The notes beneath the pieces are model-generated. The model saw only the letters and a program-made list of their open reading frames with translations, was not told the DNA's origin and made no database searches. Below, piece by piece: positions 45,285 to 54,834 of a stretch of DNA of 64,000 nucleotides (position 1 is the stretch's first letter; every line of letters starts with the position of its first letter). This DNA is from Geitlerinema sp. PCC 7407 (GTDB taxonomy: Bacteria > Cyanobacteriota > Cyanobacteriia > PCC-7407), in the NCBI RefSeq assembly GCF_000317045.1, contig NC_019703.1, positions 1-64,000 of the forward strand, given 5' to 3'. Both the position numbers and the translations under genes were made by a program.

Positions 45285-45767
45285 ATGGAGCTCAAGGTTG
45301 TTCCGGTTGAGATTCCGGAGGGCTGCAACGTCATCCTCGGCCACAGCCACTTCATCAAGACGGTGGAGGATTTGCACGAGATCTTGGTCGGAATTTCGGG
45401 GCAGGTAAAGTTTGGGCTGGCCTTTTGTGAGGCGTCTGGGCCGTGCTTGATTCGGGTGTCGGGCAATGACGACGGGCTGCAGCAGGCCGCAGTGGGCAAT
45501 GCCCAGGCGATCGCGGCGGGCCACAGCTTTGTGATCTTGCTGCGCGAGGCCTTCCCGGTGAATTTCCTCAATGCCATCAAGCAGTGCTCGGAAGTCTGCA
45601 CGATTTATTGCGCGACGGCCAATCCGGTGCAGGCGATCGTGGCGGAAACGGAGCAGGGGCGCGGTATTCTGGGGGTCATCGATGGCTTCTCGCCCAAAGG
45701 GGTGGAGGGGCCGGCGGAGCAGCAGGTGCGCCGGGATTTCTTGCGCCAGATTGGCTACAAGCTTTAG
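45285..45767 (+). CDS. Adenosine-specific kinase (DUF355 family)
   Basis: A 160-residue protein matching the family typified by an archaeal adenosine-specific kinase: MELKVVPVEIPEGCNVILGH, a GPCLIRVSGND segment, GHSFVILLREAFPVNFLNAI and RGILGVIDGFSPKGVEG. The reported activity in that family is adenosine phosphorylation, but its physiological role is not settled. A near-perfect ribosome-binding site AAAGGAGGT lies 6 bases before ATG 45285, so it may be well expressed. Coupled to the methyltransferase gene 8 bases downstream. Confidence 0.88.
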   Translation: MELKVVPVEIPEGCNVILGHSHFIKTVEDLHEILVGISGQVKFGLAFCEASGPCLIRVSGNDDGLQQAAVGNAQAIAAGHSFVILLREAFPVNFLNAIKQCSEVCTIYCATANPVQAIVAETEQGRGILGVIDGFSPKGVEGPAEQQVRRDFLRQIGYKL

Positions 45768-45775
45768 GAGGGACC

Positions 45776-46405
45776 GTGGCGACGATTTTACGGGATTTGA
45801 GCTATCGCTATCAGTGGCTCTATGACGCGATCGCGCGCCTGTCGGCTCTGAGCGTGGGCGGAGAGGCGCGCTTTCGGCAGCTCGCGCTGCAAGGGCTGCC
45901 CTTGCAGGAAGACACTCAGGTGTTGGATCTGTGCTGCGGCAGTGGTCAAACGACGCAGTTTCTGGTCCAGCGATCGCGCCACGTGACCGGACTGGACGCC
46001 TCGCCGCGATCGCTCCAGCGAGCCCAGCGCAACGTCCCCCAGGCCGCCTATGTCCAGGCCTTCGCCGAAAAAATGCCCTTCCCGGAGGCGCAGTTTGACC
46101 TGGTGCACACCAGCGCCGCCCTCCACGAGATGGCCCCGGACCAGCTGCGGCAGATTGTGGCGGAGGTCTACCGAGTGCTCAAGCCCGGTGGTTACTTTGC
46201 CCTAATTGACCTGCACCAGCCGACAAATCCCGTTTTCTGGCCCGGCGTGGCGGCTTTTCTGTGGCTCTTTGAGACAGAGACTGCATGGCAACTGCTGGCC
46301 ACGGACCTGGCCCAGGTGCTAGAGCAGGCGGGCTTTCGAGTCAGCGGGCGATCGCTCCACGCGGGCGGCAGCCTGCAAGTCCTCCAGGCCCAAAAACCGG
46401 CCTAG
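45776..46405 (+). CDS. Class I SAM-dependent methyltransferase
   Basis: A 209-residue protein starting at GTG 45776 with GGAGGG just upstream, overlapping the end of the previous stop codon region. Motif I is VLDLCCGSGQTTQFL, motif II-like VTGLDASPRSLQRAQ, and FDLVHTSAALHEM is the post-I region; VYRVLKPGGYFALIDLH is the usual Rossmann strand 5 signature. Similar to UbiE/COQ5-like small-molecule methyltransferases; the substrate is unknown. Co-transcribed with the adenosine-specific kinase. Confidence 0.9.
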   Translation: MATILRDLSYRYQWLYDAIARLSALSVGGEARFRQLALQGLPLQEDTQVLDLCCGSGQTTQFLVQRSRHVTGLDASPRSLQRAQRNVPQAAYVQAFAEKMPFPEAQFDLVHTSAALHEMAPDQLRQIVAEVYRVLKPGGYFALIDLHQPTNPVFWPGVAAFLWLFETETAWQLLATDLAQVLEQAGFRVSGRSLHAGGSLQVLQAQKPA

Positions 46406-46439
46406 GGCGCTTGCTTGGCAAGACGAATGCGTTCGACCG

Positions 46440-47363
46440 CTAGTTGAGGCGGTGGTTGTTGTTGTAGCGGATGCGCGCCCCGGCCCACAGCAGCTTTTCG
46501 CGCAGCGTCCCGTAGTAGGAATAGTTTTCTCGCAAAATAATGAACTGGGCCTGACAGTTGGCCATGCGGATGTCCACGCGCTGGCCGGGCCAAATCGCCG
46601 TTGCTAGCACTCCGTCCATCCACAGCTTGGTGCTCAGATCGGGGTCTGCCAGGGGCCAAACGCTCACCACCGAGCCCGCTGGCAGGATAATCGGGCGGCT
46701 CGACAGGCTCAGGGGACAGATGGGCGTGACGGCGATCGCCTCCATGCCGGGATGCATGATCGGCCCGTTCGCTGAGGCTGTGTAGCAGGTCGAGCCCGTT
46801 GGCGTGGCCACGATCAGTCCGTCTCCCTGATACTGATCCACCACCTCACCGTCCACCTCCATCTCAAGAATCGAGGTGGGCATCCGATCGACCGAGGCAG
46901 GCTTGACGCACATTTCATTCAGGCACAAGTAGCGATCGCTCACCGGCTCCTGGTTACTGCGATCGCCCTCATAGAGCCGCGCTTGCAGCATCATCCGCCG
47001 CTGCACCGCAAAGCGATCCTCCAGCAGCCGCTGCCACACCTGCTCCGTATCCTGAAACAGATCCGCGGGCTCCGTGAGAAAGCCCAAGTGGCCGCCCACA
47101 TTCACTGCCAAAATCGGCACCTCATCCTCCGACAGGTGCCGCGCTGCCGCCAGCGCCGTCCCGTCGCCCCCCAGCACCACCGCCAAGTCAATCCTCTTGC
47201 TGGTAGACGCCAAAAAGACGGGGTAGGGGTTGTCCTTAGGGCCACTCGGGCCGAGCAGCACTTTACACCCAAGAGCTTCTAGCTCTTGGGTACAGCGCTC
47301 AGCACTCCGGCGGCTCAAGCTATCTCCCGCCTTGTATGCAACGATGACCTGATCTAAATTCAC
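46440..47363 (-). CDS. nadK: NAD(+) kinase
   Basis: Phosphorylates NAD to NADP. The 307-residue protein has VVLGGDGTALAAARH (63-77) with the GGDGT motif at 65-69, AVNVGGHLGFLTE, LNEMCVKP, and the substrate-site ATPTGSTCYTASANGP. GTG 47363 is the start. It lies 80 bases after ndhE in the same direction, so NADP supply is genetically linked to the NDH-1 operon. Confidence 0.95.
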   Translation of the reverse strand: MNLDQVIVAYKAGDSLSRRSAERCTQELEALGCKVLLGPSGPKDNPYPVFLASTSKRIDLAVVLGGDGTALAAARHLSEDEVPILAVNVGGHLGFLTEPADLFQDTEQVWQRLLEDRFAVQRRMMLQARLYEGDRSNQEPVSDRYLCLNEMCVKPASVDRMPTSILEMEVDGEVVDQYQGDGLIVATPTGSTCYTASANGPIMHPGMEAIAVTPICPLSLSSRPIILPAGSVVSVWPLADPDLSTKLWMDGVLATAIWPGQRVDIRMANCQAQFIILRENYSYYGTLREKLLWAGARIRYNNNHRLN

Positions 47364-47443
47364 CGCCCGGTCAGCAAAAAACGACAGACCTCGCGCCCGC
47401 TCCCAGAGCGCCGCAAGGCCTGCTTCACGTTAACACCAAAGGT

Positions 47444-47749
47444 CTACCACTTCAGCAGGTTAAACTGCTCCATGTCGACGGTGTCGCGGTTCCGGTAGAT
47501 CGACAGAATAATCGCCAGACCGACCGCCGACTCGGCCGCCGCAATGGTAATCACAAACACCGAGAAAACCTGACCCTTGATGCCCTGGGGATCCAGATAG
47601 TTGGAAAACGCCATCAGGTTGAGGTTGACTGAGTTGAGCAAAAGCTCAATGGACATCAGCACACGCACCGCGTTGCGGCTCGTCACCAAGCCGTAGATGC
47701 CGATGCAAAAAAGTGCGGCTGCCAGCAGCAAGAAATATTCCAGATGCAT
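47444..47749 (-). CDS. ndhE: NDH-1 subunit NdhE (NuoK)
   Basis: Small membrane subunit of the NDH-1 complex in thylakoid membranes. The 101-residue protein starts [20 protein letters not shown], has three hydrophobic segments and the conserved [15 protein letters not shown] carrying the membrane Glu. Last ndh gene of the ndhA-I-G-E operon. Confidence 0.96.
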   Translation of the reverse strand: MHLEYFLLLAAALFCIGIYGLVTSRNAVRVLMSIELLLNSVNLNLMAFSNYLDPQGIKGQVFSVFVITIAAAESAVGLAIILSIYRNRDTVDMEQFNLLKW

Positions 47750-47788
47750 AACCGTGGATTGCCCTTAGCCCAACGAATGACACAACGC

Positions 47789-47822
47789 GCGATCGCCCCC
47801 GAACCGTGTCAGGGGCGATCGC
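47789..47822 (-). repeat. HIP1-armed hairpin between ndhG and ndhE
   Basis: Stem of GCGATCGCCCC with GGGGCGATCGC (47789-47799 and 47812-47822) in the 82-base ndhG-ndhE gap. It has no T run, so it is more likely an RNA processing or stability element inside the operon than a terminator. Confidence 0.5.
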
Positions 47823-47831
47823 CCAAAATCT

Positions 47832-48449
47832 CTAAACCGAGCCTGACGGCGGCAGTTGACCGCTCGTCGCCGTTTCCCGAGGCCGCTCCGGCAGCGTAAA
47901 CTCCGGTGCCGTCGTCGCGTCGAGCTCCTCATCCGGCAAGAACTCTCGCCGAGCCAGCATGATGGCACCCACCAGCGCCACCAGCAGCAGCACTGAGGCC
48001 AGCTCAAACGGCAGCAGGAAGTCACTAAAGAAGTGCTCACCAATCACCACCGTCGCCGCGTCTCCGGCTGGCACCTCTCCCGAGAGGTTCCAGGGACCGG
48101 ACAGCACCATGGCGCCGAGCAGCACAAACAGGCCGATGCACACCAGCGCCGTTGCGCCCCGGCGGATCCAGGCTCGCGGCATCACCGGAAACTCTTCGCG
48201 CTTGTTCACCAGCATGATGGCGAACAAGATCAGAACGTTCACCGCGCCGACATAAACGAGGACCTGGGCCGCTGCCACAAAGCCCGCATTCAACAGAATG
48301 TAGAGTCCAGCAATGCTCGTGAAAACCATCCCGAGCAGAAACGCCGAATAAACAATGTTGCTGAGCAGCACAACCCCCAGCGCGCTGCCGATCATCATCA
48401 GCGCGAGCAGCGCAAAGGCAACAATCTGGACCCCTTCAGCTAAATTCAC
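47832..48449 (-). CDS. ndhG: NDH-1 subunit NdhG (NuoJ)
   Basis: Membrane subunit of NDH-1, 205 residues. Conserved NuoJ features: VLLSNIVYSAFLLGMVFTSI and YVGAVNVLILFAIMLVNKRE, with five membrane segments, and a hydrophilic C-terminal tail (about 165-205) that is typical of cyanobacterial NdhG. It lies between ndhI and ndhE. Confidence 0.95.
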   Translation of the reverse strand: MNLAEGVQIVAFALLALMMIGSALGVVLLSNIVYSAFLLGMVFTSIAGLYILLNAGFVAAAQVLVYVGAVNVLILFAIMLVNKREEFPVMPRAWIRRGATALVCIGLFVLLGAMVLSGPWNLSGEVPAGDAATVVIGEHFFSDFLLPFELASVLLLVALVGAIMLARREFLPDEELDATTAPEFTLPERPRETATSGQLPPSGSV

Positions 48450-48493
48450 AGCAGTGTTGTCTCCCTACAATGGCTACGAATGAATCGGCGGAA

Positions 48494-49108
48494 CTACTTG
48501 GCCTCTTCGGGCTGCTTGCCCTGGGCCGCTTCCGCTTGAGCAATGATTTCCTCGGGACGCAGACCAGCCCGCTGGACATCCGCAGGCAGATCGTGGGGAT
48601 CGAGAGCCCCCTTGGGCAAGTACGCCAGTTCTCGTAACGGCGTCACCATTGCGTCATCCGTGACCTTATAGGGCAGACGTCCCAGAGCCACATTATCAAA
48701 GTTCAGCTCGTGGCGATCGTAGGCCGCCAGCTCATACTCCTCTGTCATCGAGAGGCAGTTGGTGGGGCAGTACTCCACGCAGTTGCCGCAGAAGATGCAC
48801 ACGCCAAAGTCAATGCTGTAGCTGTTGAGCTTCTTCTTCTTGGTCTCTTTGTTGAATTCCCAGTCCACCACCGGCAGGTTGATCGGACAAACCCGAACGC
48901 ACACCTCGCAGGAAATGCACTTGTCAAACTCAAAGTGAATACGGCCCCGGAAACGCTCGGAGGGAATGAGCTTTTCGTAGGGATACTGCACCGTCACCGG
49001 TCGCCGCTGCATGTGGTCAAAGGTGACCGAGAGGCCCTGACCAATGTAGCGAGCTGCCTGAACAGTTTCCTTGGCGTAGTCGCCGACCTGTTTAAGGAAT
49101 TTCAGCAT
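48494..49108 (-). CDS. ndhI: NDH-1 subunit NdhI (NuoI)
   Basis: Carries two [4Fe-4S] clusters passing electrons toward plastoquinone. The 204-residue protein has two ferredoxin motifs, [12 protein letters not shown] and [12 protein letters not shown], with the flanking prolines. The N-terminus contains the membrane-associated [20 protein letters not shown] segment; the C-terminus is a charged tail. Second gene of the ndh operon. Confidence 0.97.
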   Translation of the reverse strand: MLKFLKQVGDYAKETVQAARYIGQGLSVTFDHMQRRPVTVQYPYEKLIPSERFRGRIHFEFDKCISCEVCVRVCPINLPVVDWEFNKETKKKKLNSYSIDFGVCIFCGNCVEYCPTNCLSMTEEYELAAYDRHELNFDNVALGRLPYKVTDDAMVTPLRELAYLPKGALDPHDLPADVQRAGLRPEEIIAQAEAAQGKQPEEAK

Positions 49109-49192
49109 GGTTCTTCTCTCGCGTTTGCAATCGGCTACGAAGGGGCAAAGGGAGGGGATAGTCTCGTTGTCTGTGGGGCGATCGCCCGAGAC

Positions 49193-50311
49193 CTAGCCCC
49201 CAAAGGCGACCGGAAACGCCAGCTTCAGCCCCGCCGTCAGCAACAGGTTCACCAGCGACACCGGCAGCAAGAACTTCCAGCCCAAATCCAGCAGCTGGTC
49301 AATGCGCACCCGAGGCACCGTCCAGCGCAGGAGCACCGCCAGGAAGATCAGGAAATAGGCCTTCAGCAGGGTCATGGTAATGCCCAAAGAGGCCGTCACC
49401 ACCTGCAAAATTGCGTTCGACTCCTCGATACCCAGCCAGCCAGCCACCAGATTCAGCGGAATCGGAAAATCCCAGCCGCCCAGATACAGAATCGAAAACA
49501 GCAGCGCCGACAGCACCAGGTTGACGTAGGAGCCCAAGTAGAACAGGGCAAACTTCATGCCGCCGTACTCGGTCTGGTAGCCAGCGACCAGCTCTTCCTC
49601 AGCCTCTGGCAAGTCAAAGGGTAGACGCTCACACTCCGCCAGGGCCGAGATCCAGAAAATCAAGAAGCCCACGGGCTGACGCCAAACGTTCCAGCCCAAA
49701 ATGCCGTAGCCCGACTGCTGATTGACGATGTCAATGGTGCTGAGGCTGTTGGACATCATGACGATGGCCAGGACCGACAGCGCCAGGGGAATTTCGTAGC
49801 TGATGGACTGAGCAGCGGCGCGCAGTCCTCCCAGCAGCGAGTACTTGTTGTTGGAGGCGTACCCAGACATCAACAGGCCGATGGGGACAACACTGGAGAG
49901 GGCAATCCACAAAAAGATGCCGATGTTGATGTCTGTGATGAGCATGTTCTGCCCGAAGGGCACGATCAAGTAAGACAAAAAGACCGGAATTACGACAATG
50001 ACAGGCCCCAAGGTGAAGAGGAGGGGGTCTGCCTTGGCGGGAATTACGTCTTCTTTGAAAATCAGCTTGAGGCCGTCAGCAACGGGCTGGAGCGTGCCCA
50101 GGGGGCCCGCGAATTCGGGGCCAATTCGCTGCTGAGCGGCGGCGGAAATTTTGCGCTCAAGCCATACAACGACGAGGACGCCTACCGTTGCGCCGATGAT
50201 CATAAGCAGCATCGGCAGGGGCATCCAGATGGCTTTTGCCGCTCCGGGCGAAAGCCCCAGGTCGATGAGGGTCTTAATAAAACTTTCTTGCAGGTCAATT
50301 CCCGAGTTCAT
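49193..50311 (-). CDS. ndhA: NDH-1 subunit NdhA (NuoH)
   Basis: Membrane subunit at the quinone-binding interface, 372 residues, about eight membrane segments. Diagnostic stretches are [20 protein letters not shown], the acidic loop [20 protein letters not shown], and [20 protein letters not shown]. First gene of the operon; the upstream 364-base gap to gltA would hold the promoter. Confidence 0.97.
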   Translation of the reverse strand: MNSGIDLQESFIKTLIDLGLSPGAAKAIWMPLPMLLMIIGATVGVLVVVWLERKISAAAQQRIGPEFAGPLGTLQPVADGLKLIFKEDVIPAKADPLLFTLGPVIVVIPVFLSYLIVPFGQNMLITDINIGIFLWIALSSVVPIGLLMSGYASNNKYSLLGGLRAAAQSISYEIPLALSVLAIVMMSNSLSTIDIVNQQSGYGILGWNVWRQPVGFLIFWISALAECERLPFDLPEAEEELVAGYQTEYGGMKFALFYLGSYVNLVLSALLFSILYLGGWDFPIPLNLVAGWLGIEESNAILQVVTASLGITMTLLKAYFLIFLAVLLRWTVPRVRIDQLLDLGWKFLLPVSLVNLLLTAGLKLAFPVAFGG

Positions 50312-50529
50312 GTTTCCTGTACCAGCGCATTGCGGTCAACGAGATGCCTGGAAACCACTGTGATGAATGGACTCCGGCAGCAACGGTGGAGCAGCTTTGG
50401 TCTCGTATAAAGATTCTTTGCCTTGCCACTGCCTAGTATATCGTCCGATGGCTGGCAAGTCGGTTGAGCCGTAGCAAATTATGCCTATGGCAATGATTAG
50501 TTTAGAACCAGGCAAGCCGAAAAATGGGC
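50312..50529. other. Promoter region of the ndhA operon
   Basis: Spacer between the gltA terminator and ndhA. It is AT-rich around 50430-50510 and holds likely promoter hexamers for the minus-strand ndh operon, such as a TATACT-like sequence (read on the minus strand) near 50440. No small gene is evident. Confidence 0.45.
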
Positions 50530-50564
50530 AAAAAAAACCCCTCAGACGTTGATGGGTCTGAGGG
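50530..50564 (-). terminator. Terminator of gltA
   Basis: Stem CCCTCAGAC / GTCTGAGGG (50539-50547 and 50556-50564) with an 8-base loop; on the minus strand it is followed by eight T residues (50530-50537). About 110 bases past the gltA stop. Confidence 0.9.
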
Positions 50565-50675
50565 CTGGAGTTCCTGAAAATCGTCACTGCCCAGATCCTG
50601 GCAATGCTTGGGACGATCCGCAAGAGGGGGCTGACCCTCCAGGGGGGCAAAAATGGGCGATCGCGCTCTGAAACT

Positions 50676-51848
50676 CTAGACTTTGCTGGCGATCAGGTCG
50701 CTGCTCGAAGGCTGGCGATCGCCGATCGGGATATAGGGCATGTCGTGGGAGCCGGTGTAGATCTGGGTGGGACGATAGATCCGGTTTTCGCCGAGCTGCT
50801 CCTTCCAGTGGGCGAGCCAGCCAGCGACGCGGGCGATCGCAAAGACCGGCGTAAACAAGTCGGTGGGGATCCCCAGCTTGCGGTAGACCAAGCCAGAGTA
50901 AAAGTCCACATTGGGATAAACCCCTTTGTGGCCCAGCTTCTCTTCGACGACGCGCTCCATGGTGACCGCGATGTCGTAGTACTTGTCCTGGCCAAATTTC
51001 TCAAAAAGCTGCTCGGCCAAATCTTGAAGAATAATGGCCCGGGGGTCTTTGACCTTGTACACCCGGTGCCCAAAGCCCATGATCTTGAGCCGCTTCTCGA
51101 CGCAGTGGTCGACGTAGCTGCGCACATTGTCCACGCTGCCGATGGTCTCCAGCATGTCGATCACCTCCTCGTTGGCGCCGCCGTGCAGGGGACCGGCGAG
51201 GGTGCCCACCGCTGAGGCCACGACCGCGTAGGGGTCGGTGAGGGTGGAGGCCGTCACCATTGCGGAAAACGTAGAAGCGTTGATGGTGTGCTCGGCGTGC
51301 AGGGTCAGGCAGATATCAAAAATGTGAGCGGCGAGGGAGTCTGGCTCGCGCTCGCTGAGCATGTAGAGGAAGTTGGCGGAGTAGTCGAGATCGTCGCGGG
51401 GCTGGACGGGGTCGTTGCCCTTGCGCATGAGCTGAAAGGCCGCCACCATGGTGGGGATTTTGGCCAGCAGCCGCACGACAGCCGCGCGAATGTAGGCGGG
51501 ATCGTCGAGGGCCCGTCGGGAGTAAAAGAGGCCCAGAGCGGCGGCACAAGCCTGCAAGGCGTCCATGGGGTGACCGCTTTCGGGGAAGCATTTCATCATG
51601 TCCCGAATGCGATATTTGAGCCGCCGGTGGTAGCGAATCTCGTGTTCGAAAGCTTCAAGCTCATCCTGGGTGGGTAATTCGCCCCAGATCAAGAGATAGG
51701 CGGTTTCGAGGAAGCTGCTTTTTTGAGCGAGCTCTTCGATTCGAATACCACGGTATTCGAGAATGCCCCGCTGTCCATCTACATAGCTGATGCTGGACAG
51801 GGTTGCGGGGACGCCCTCCAGACCTGGCTTAAATTCGCCGACAGACAT
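50676..51848 (-). CDS. gltA: Citrate synthase
   Basis: Condenses oxaloacetate and acetyl-CoA, opening the TCA branch that supplies 2-oxoglutarate for nitrogen assimilation. The 390-residue protein shows ISYVDGQRGILEYRGI, HAEHTINASTFSAMV, GPLHGGANEEVIDML, the active-site GFGHRVYKVKDPRA and NVDFYSGLVYRKLGIP. Same direction as sixA and the DHH gene upstream; its own terminator follows. Confidence 0.97.
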   Translation of the reverse strand: MSVGEFKPGLEGVPATLSSISYVDGQRGILEYRGIRIEELAQKSSFLETAYLLIWGELPTQDELEAFEHEIRYHRRLKYRIRDMMKCFPESGHPMDALQACAAALGLFYSRRALDDPAYIRAAVVRLLAKIPTMVAAFQLMRKGNDPVQPRDDLDYSANFLYMLSEREPDSLAAHIFDICLTLHAEHTINASTFSAMVTASTLTDPYAVVASAVGTLAGPLHGGANEEVIDMLETIGSVDNVRSYVDHCVEKRLKIMGFGHRVYKVKDPRAIILQDLAEQLFEKFGQDKYYDIAVTMERVVEEKLGHKGVYPNVDFYSGLVYRKLGIPTDLFTPVFAIARVAGWLAHWKEQLGENRIYRPTQIYTGSHDMPYIPIGDRQPSSSDLIASKV

Positions 51849-51950
51849 GGCTTTCCTGCTTTGTTTGAAGAATCTTCAGGTTAAGTTATCAGAAAGGGTG
51901 CGGTGAGTGAGCCCTTGGGGGTGAATTGTTGGGGCGGGTGAGGCGATCGC

Positions 51951-52442
51951 CTACAGGCAGAAGCGGGGCGGCGTCAGCCAAAAGAGGCTGCTGTGGCCGA
52001 GGGGCGATGCGTGCTCGGGCAGAGCGAGGCCAATAATGCCAGCTTTTTTGAGGACGAGCTTGTCCTGGGCCTGGCCCCAGAGGAGCTGCTCGGCCCAGCG
52101 GCTGAGGTCGGGCTCGTGGCCGACGAGGGCGAGGGTGGTGAACTGGGAGCGGTGCTGCTCAAACCAGGTGAGCCAGTCCTGGAGGCTGCCGTCGGGGGCG
52201 AGGGTGGGGCTGACCTCCAGGCGATCGCCCAATCCCTCGGCCTGGAGCAGGTGAGCAGTTTGCTGGGCGCGGACCAGGGGGCTGGTGAGGATCAGGTCAA
52301 ACTCGAGGTTGAGGCTGCGCAACCGCTTGGCGATCGCCCGGGTCTTGTGGATGCCGACCTCGGTGAGGGGGCGATCGCCGTCTTGGTCGTAAGTCCCTCG
52401 CTCAGCGGCGATGCCGTGCCGGATCAGATACAGTTCGGTCAT
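51951..52442 (-). CDS. sixA: Phosphohistidine phosphatase SixA
   Basis: Histidine-phosphatase-fold enzyme of 163 residues. The catalytic RHG motif is at 8-10 (LYLIRHGIAAERG), with SPLVRAQQTA and the second His in LVGHEPDLSRW. Family members remove phosphate from phosphohistidine on phosphotransfer proteins. It lies 59 bases after the DHH gene and about 100 before gltA, in one direction. Confidence 0.92.
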   Translation of the reverse strand: MTELYLIRHGIAAERGTYDQDGDRPLTEVGIHKTRAIAKRLRSLNLEFDLILTSPLVRAQQTAHLLQAEGLGDRLEVSPTLAPDGSLQDWLTWFEQHRSQFTTLALVGHEPDLSRWAEQLLWGQAQDKLVLKKAGIIGLALPEHASPLGHSSLFWLTPPRFCL

Positions 52443-52501
52443 GGTTGGGAGCCCTCCCGGCGCGCAAATTCCAGGATTTTAGGGTGTTTGGGGGCGATCG
52501 C

Positions 52502-53773
52502 CTAGCTAGCCTGGATCAAATTGTCTTTGGGGTTCACCAGCTCTTGCAGCTTTTGCTTGATCTGCATGTCAAAGACTTCCCACTTCAGGCGGGCGTACTC
52601 GGTGTCTTCGTAGCCGCCAGACAAAAAGCCAATGGGCACCTCGAAGCCGCCCGCCTGCGATCGCCCACCGCCAAAGAAGCGCCCGTGGGAGTCACGGCCA
52701 AAGGCTTCCTTGATAAACTCGTCCGGGTCCAGGGTGATCTTGTTGGTGCGCAGAGAGCCCACCACCAGCTCTAGCTCCTCGTCTTCGTCGTGGACAATGC
52801 CGTAGACCACGGCGGTGTGGACGTTCTCTTCGGTCACCAAAAAGTCTGCGGCCTGGGGAATGGCGTCGCGATCGTCGTAGCGCAGATACCCAACCCCCGC
52901 AATGGAAAAGCTATTTTGGACGATGCGGTTGCGCAGCGATCGCTCGATCACGTCCATCACCCGCTTGGAGCGCGACGCCTGGAGCACCGCCGTCAGCAGC
53001 TGGGTGTCATAGAACCGGCTGAGATAGCCCGCCGCCAAAAAATCCTCTTCGCGGGCCTGCATCAGGCGATCGGTGTCCGATCGCAGTCCGTGCATCAGGG
53101 CCGTGGCGCATTTCACGTGCTTGCCGATGCTGCTGTCGAGGCGCAGCAGCCCCGCTTGCAGATACTGGGTGAAAATCGTCGCCGTGGCGCGGGTGCTGGG
53201 GCGGATGTCCGTAAACTCCGCCCGCAGCTCGTCCTGGGTGCTGTGGTGATCCACGATGACCAAAATGGGCAGCTCAGCCTGGCGGATCAGGGGCATCAGC
53301 TGCGTCGTGGTGCCCTGGTTGTCCACGAGCACCACGCCGCTGTAGATTGATAGGTCCTTTTCCCGGGCCACTTGCAGCGGCCAGCGGCTGACCGGCAGAT
53401 TGGTCAGCTTCACCAGCGCGATATTTTCTTGGTGGCTGAGATTGCCCGCGTAGACGATGTCGCACTGGATGTCGTACTGCTGGGCGATCAGCTGGTAGGT
53501 CCAGCCGCTCGAGAGCGCATCTGGGTCTGGAAAGTCTTGCAGCACCACCAGGTGTCGCTCGCCTCGATGGCGCTCCAGGGTCTGCTGAAGCGCCTCGATC
53601 TTGGAAGGCGTGCGGCGGGGAGGGGTGCCGTTGGGTTTGGACGCGATCGCCGTTTCTGAGAATCCCTCAGATGCGCGATCGCCCTCTGTTCCTGGGAGCT
53701 TATGACCATCATCGTTGAGTGCCATGAGCGCTGTAATGGAAGCGTCAGGCCCATGGAGCACGTCAGAGTTCAT
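52502..53773 (-). CDS. DHH family phosphoesterase
   Basis: Predicted nano-RNase or phosphoesterase of the DHH/DHHA1 superfamily. The 423-residue protein has VVLQDFPDPDALSSGW, VVLVDNQGT, the namesake motif IVDHHSTQDE, and a C-terminal RNA-binding-like GRSQAGGFEVPIGFLSGG. This architecture is that of NrnA-like proteins found in many cyanobacteria, with a longer disordered N-terminus here (about 1-50). ATG 53773 is chosen; a TTG at 53824 gives no better site. Upstream of sixA in the same direction. Confidence 0.9.
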   Translation of the reverse strand: MNSDVLHGPDASITALMALNDDGHKLPGTEGDRASEGFSETAIASKPNGTPPRRTPSKIEALQQTLERHRGERHLVVLQDFPDPDALSSGWTYQLIAQQYDIQCDIVYAGNLSHQENIALVKLTNLPVSRWPLQVAREKDLSIYSGVVLVDNQGTTTQLMPLIRQAELPILVIVDHHSTQDELRAEFTDIRPSTRATATIFTQYLQAGLLRLDSSIGKHVKCATALMHGLRSDTDRLMQAREEDFLAAGYLSRFYDTQLLTAVLQASRSKRVMDVIERSLRNRIVQNSFSIAGVGYLRYDDRDAIPQAADFLVTEENVHTAVVYGIVHDEDEELELVVGSLRTNKITLDPDEFIKEAFGRDSHGRFFGGGRSQAGGFEVPIGFLSGGYEDTEYARLKWEVFDMQIKQKLQELVNPKDNLIQAS

Positions 53774-53976
53774 AAAAAGTTCTGGAGGCAAGGTACTCGA
53801 AAGTCCGGTGGTGCTAACCCCCAAGGAAATTTCAGGGCATTAGCAAGGGTACTTCCTAGATCTTTGCAAAAAACTCCCCAATTGACACGGGTCTCTCAGG
53901 GAGAGAAAAGCGGCCTTGACCCCCTCGAAAGACAGATTTTGAACGCGAGTCTAGGCGTTCCCGGTCTGAAACGCGA

Positions 53977-54009
53977 AACCCCCTGCCCATCGTTCAGTGG
54001 CAGGGGGTT
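53977..54009 (-). terminator. Hairpin at the HNH gene end
   Basis: Stem AACCCCCTGCC / GGCAGGGGGTT (53977-53987 and 53999-54009) directly abuts the HNH stop codon. After the stem the minus strand reads TCGCGTTTC, a poor U run, so it may be a weak terminator or a 3' stabiliser. Confidence 0.55.
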
Positions 54010-54506
54010 CAAATTCCGATGACATACTTTTTCCACTCTTGGTGCACGCCGCTTTTGAGATGCTTGGCCACTTCGAAGTAGAGACCGCTGTAAGGTTTGC
54101 GGGGGGTGGTCCTCAACAGGAGGTTGGCTTCTTTGGGGGTGCGGTTTCCTTTCTTGACGTTGCAGCGGACGCAGGCAGTGACCATGTTTTCCCAGGAGTC
54201 GTCGCCGCCGCGCGATCGCGGTAAGACGTGATCTAGGGTCAGCTCGTCACCGGTGTAGCCGCAATATTGACAAGAGTGGCCGTCTCGGTGGAGGATATTC
54301 CGGCGAGTGAGCGGAATCTCCTTGTAAGGAACTCGGATGTAGTGGCGGAGCCGAATAACGGTCGGAAGCGGCAGCCCGGTGTAAAGAACCTTACCATTGT
54401 GCTCAACTTGTTCTGCCTTGCCCTTCAATAGCAGAACAACCGCCCTTCGCCAGCTCGTAATATTGAGCGGCTCGTAGGAGGCATTCAGGACTAAGACCTT
54501 GCCCAT
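54009..54506 (-). CDS. HNH endonuclease domain protein
   Basis: A 165-residue protein with a complete HNH nuclease fold: CQYCGYTGDELTLDHVLPRS supplies the first Cys pair and His, GGDDSWENMVTACVRCN the second, then KKGNRTPKEA. The N-terminal MGKVLVLNASYEPLNITSWR is typical of a widespread cyanobacterial group of short HNH proteins of unclear role. No inteins, introns or restriction genes are nearby, so it is probably a housekeeping-type member. Confidence 0.9.
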   Translation of the reverse strand: MGKVLVLNASYEPLNITSWRRAVVLLLKGKAEQVEHNGKVLYTGLPLPTVIRLRHYIRVPYKEIPLTRRNILHRDGHSCQYCGYTGDELTLDHVLPRSRGGDDSWENMVTACVRCNVKKGNRTPKEANLLLRTTPRKPYSGLYFEVAKHLKSGVHQEWKKYVIGI

Positions 54507-54834
54507 CGAGTCTACAGGTTATTGAGTTAAAGAATTTTTCACAGATGTTAGCACAGCTGGTTTGGGTTCTGGGGATCGGCCCGGGGGATCTGCCAAGAAA
54601 TTTTGGCGTGGCGCTGGTGGCTGGGGCCGACTCGGGGCGATCGCAAGACACTTGAGGCCCGAAAACCTGCCAACTGTCCCTTGTGCGAACGGGAGGCCCT
54701 GGCTAGACTGCCTCTCAAGGGAAGCGCCCAGAAACCCAGTTTGCAGCTTGGCCGAGAGGCGCTGTGGATACGGATGCAGGCGGGCTCTAGGTGTAATGCT
54801 TCCTGTGGTGTGACAAAGCAAGGAGTGAGCGGAC
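54507..54834. other. Divergent spacer between HNH gene and alr
   Basis: About 330 bases with promoters presumably for both genes. Several open frames run through it on both strands but none has conserved features. No hairpin or regulatory motif stands out. Confidence 0.4.
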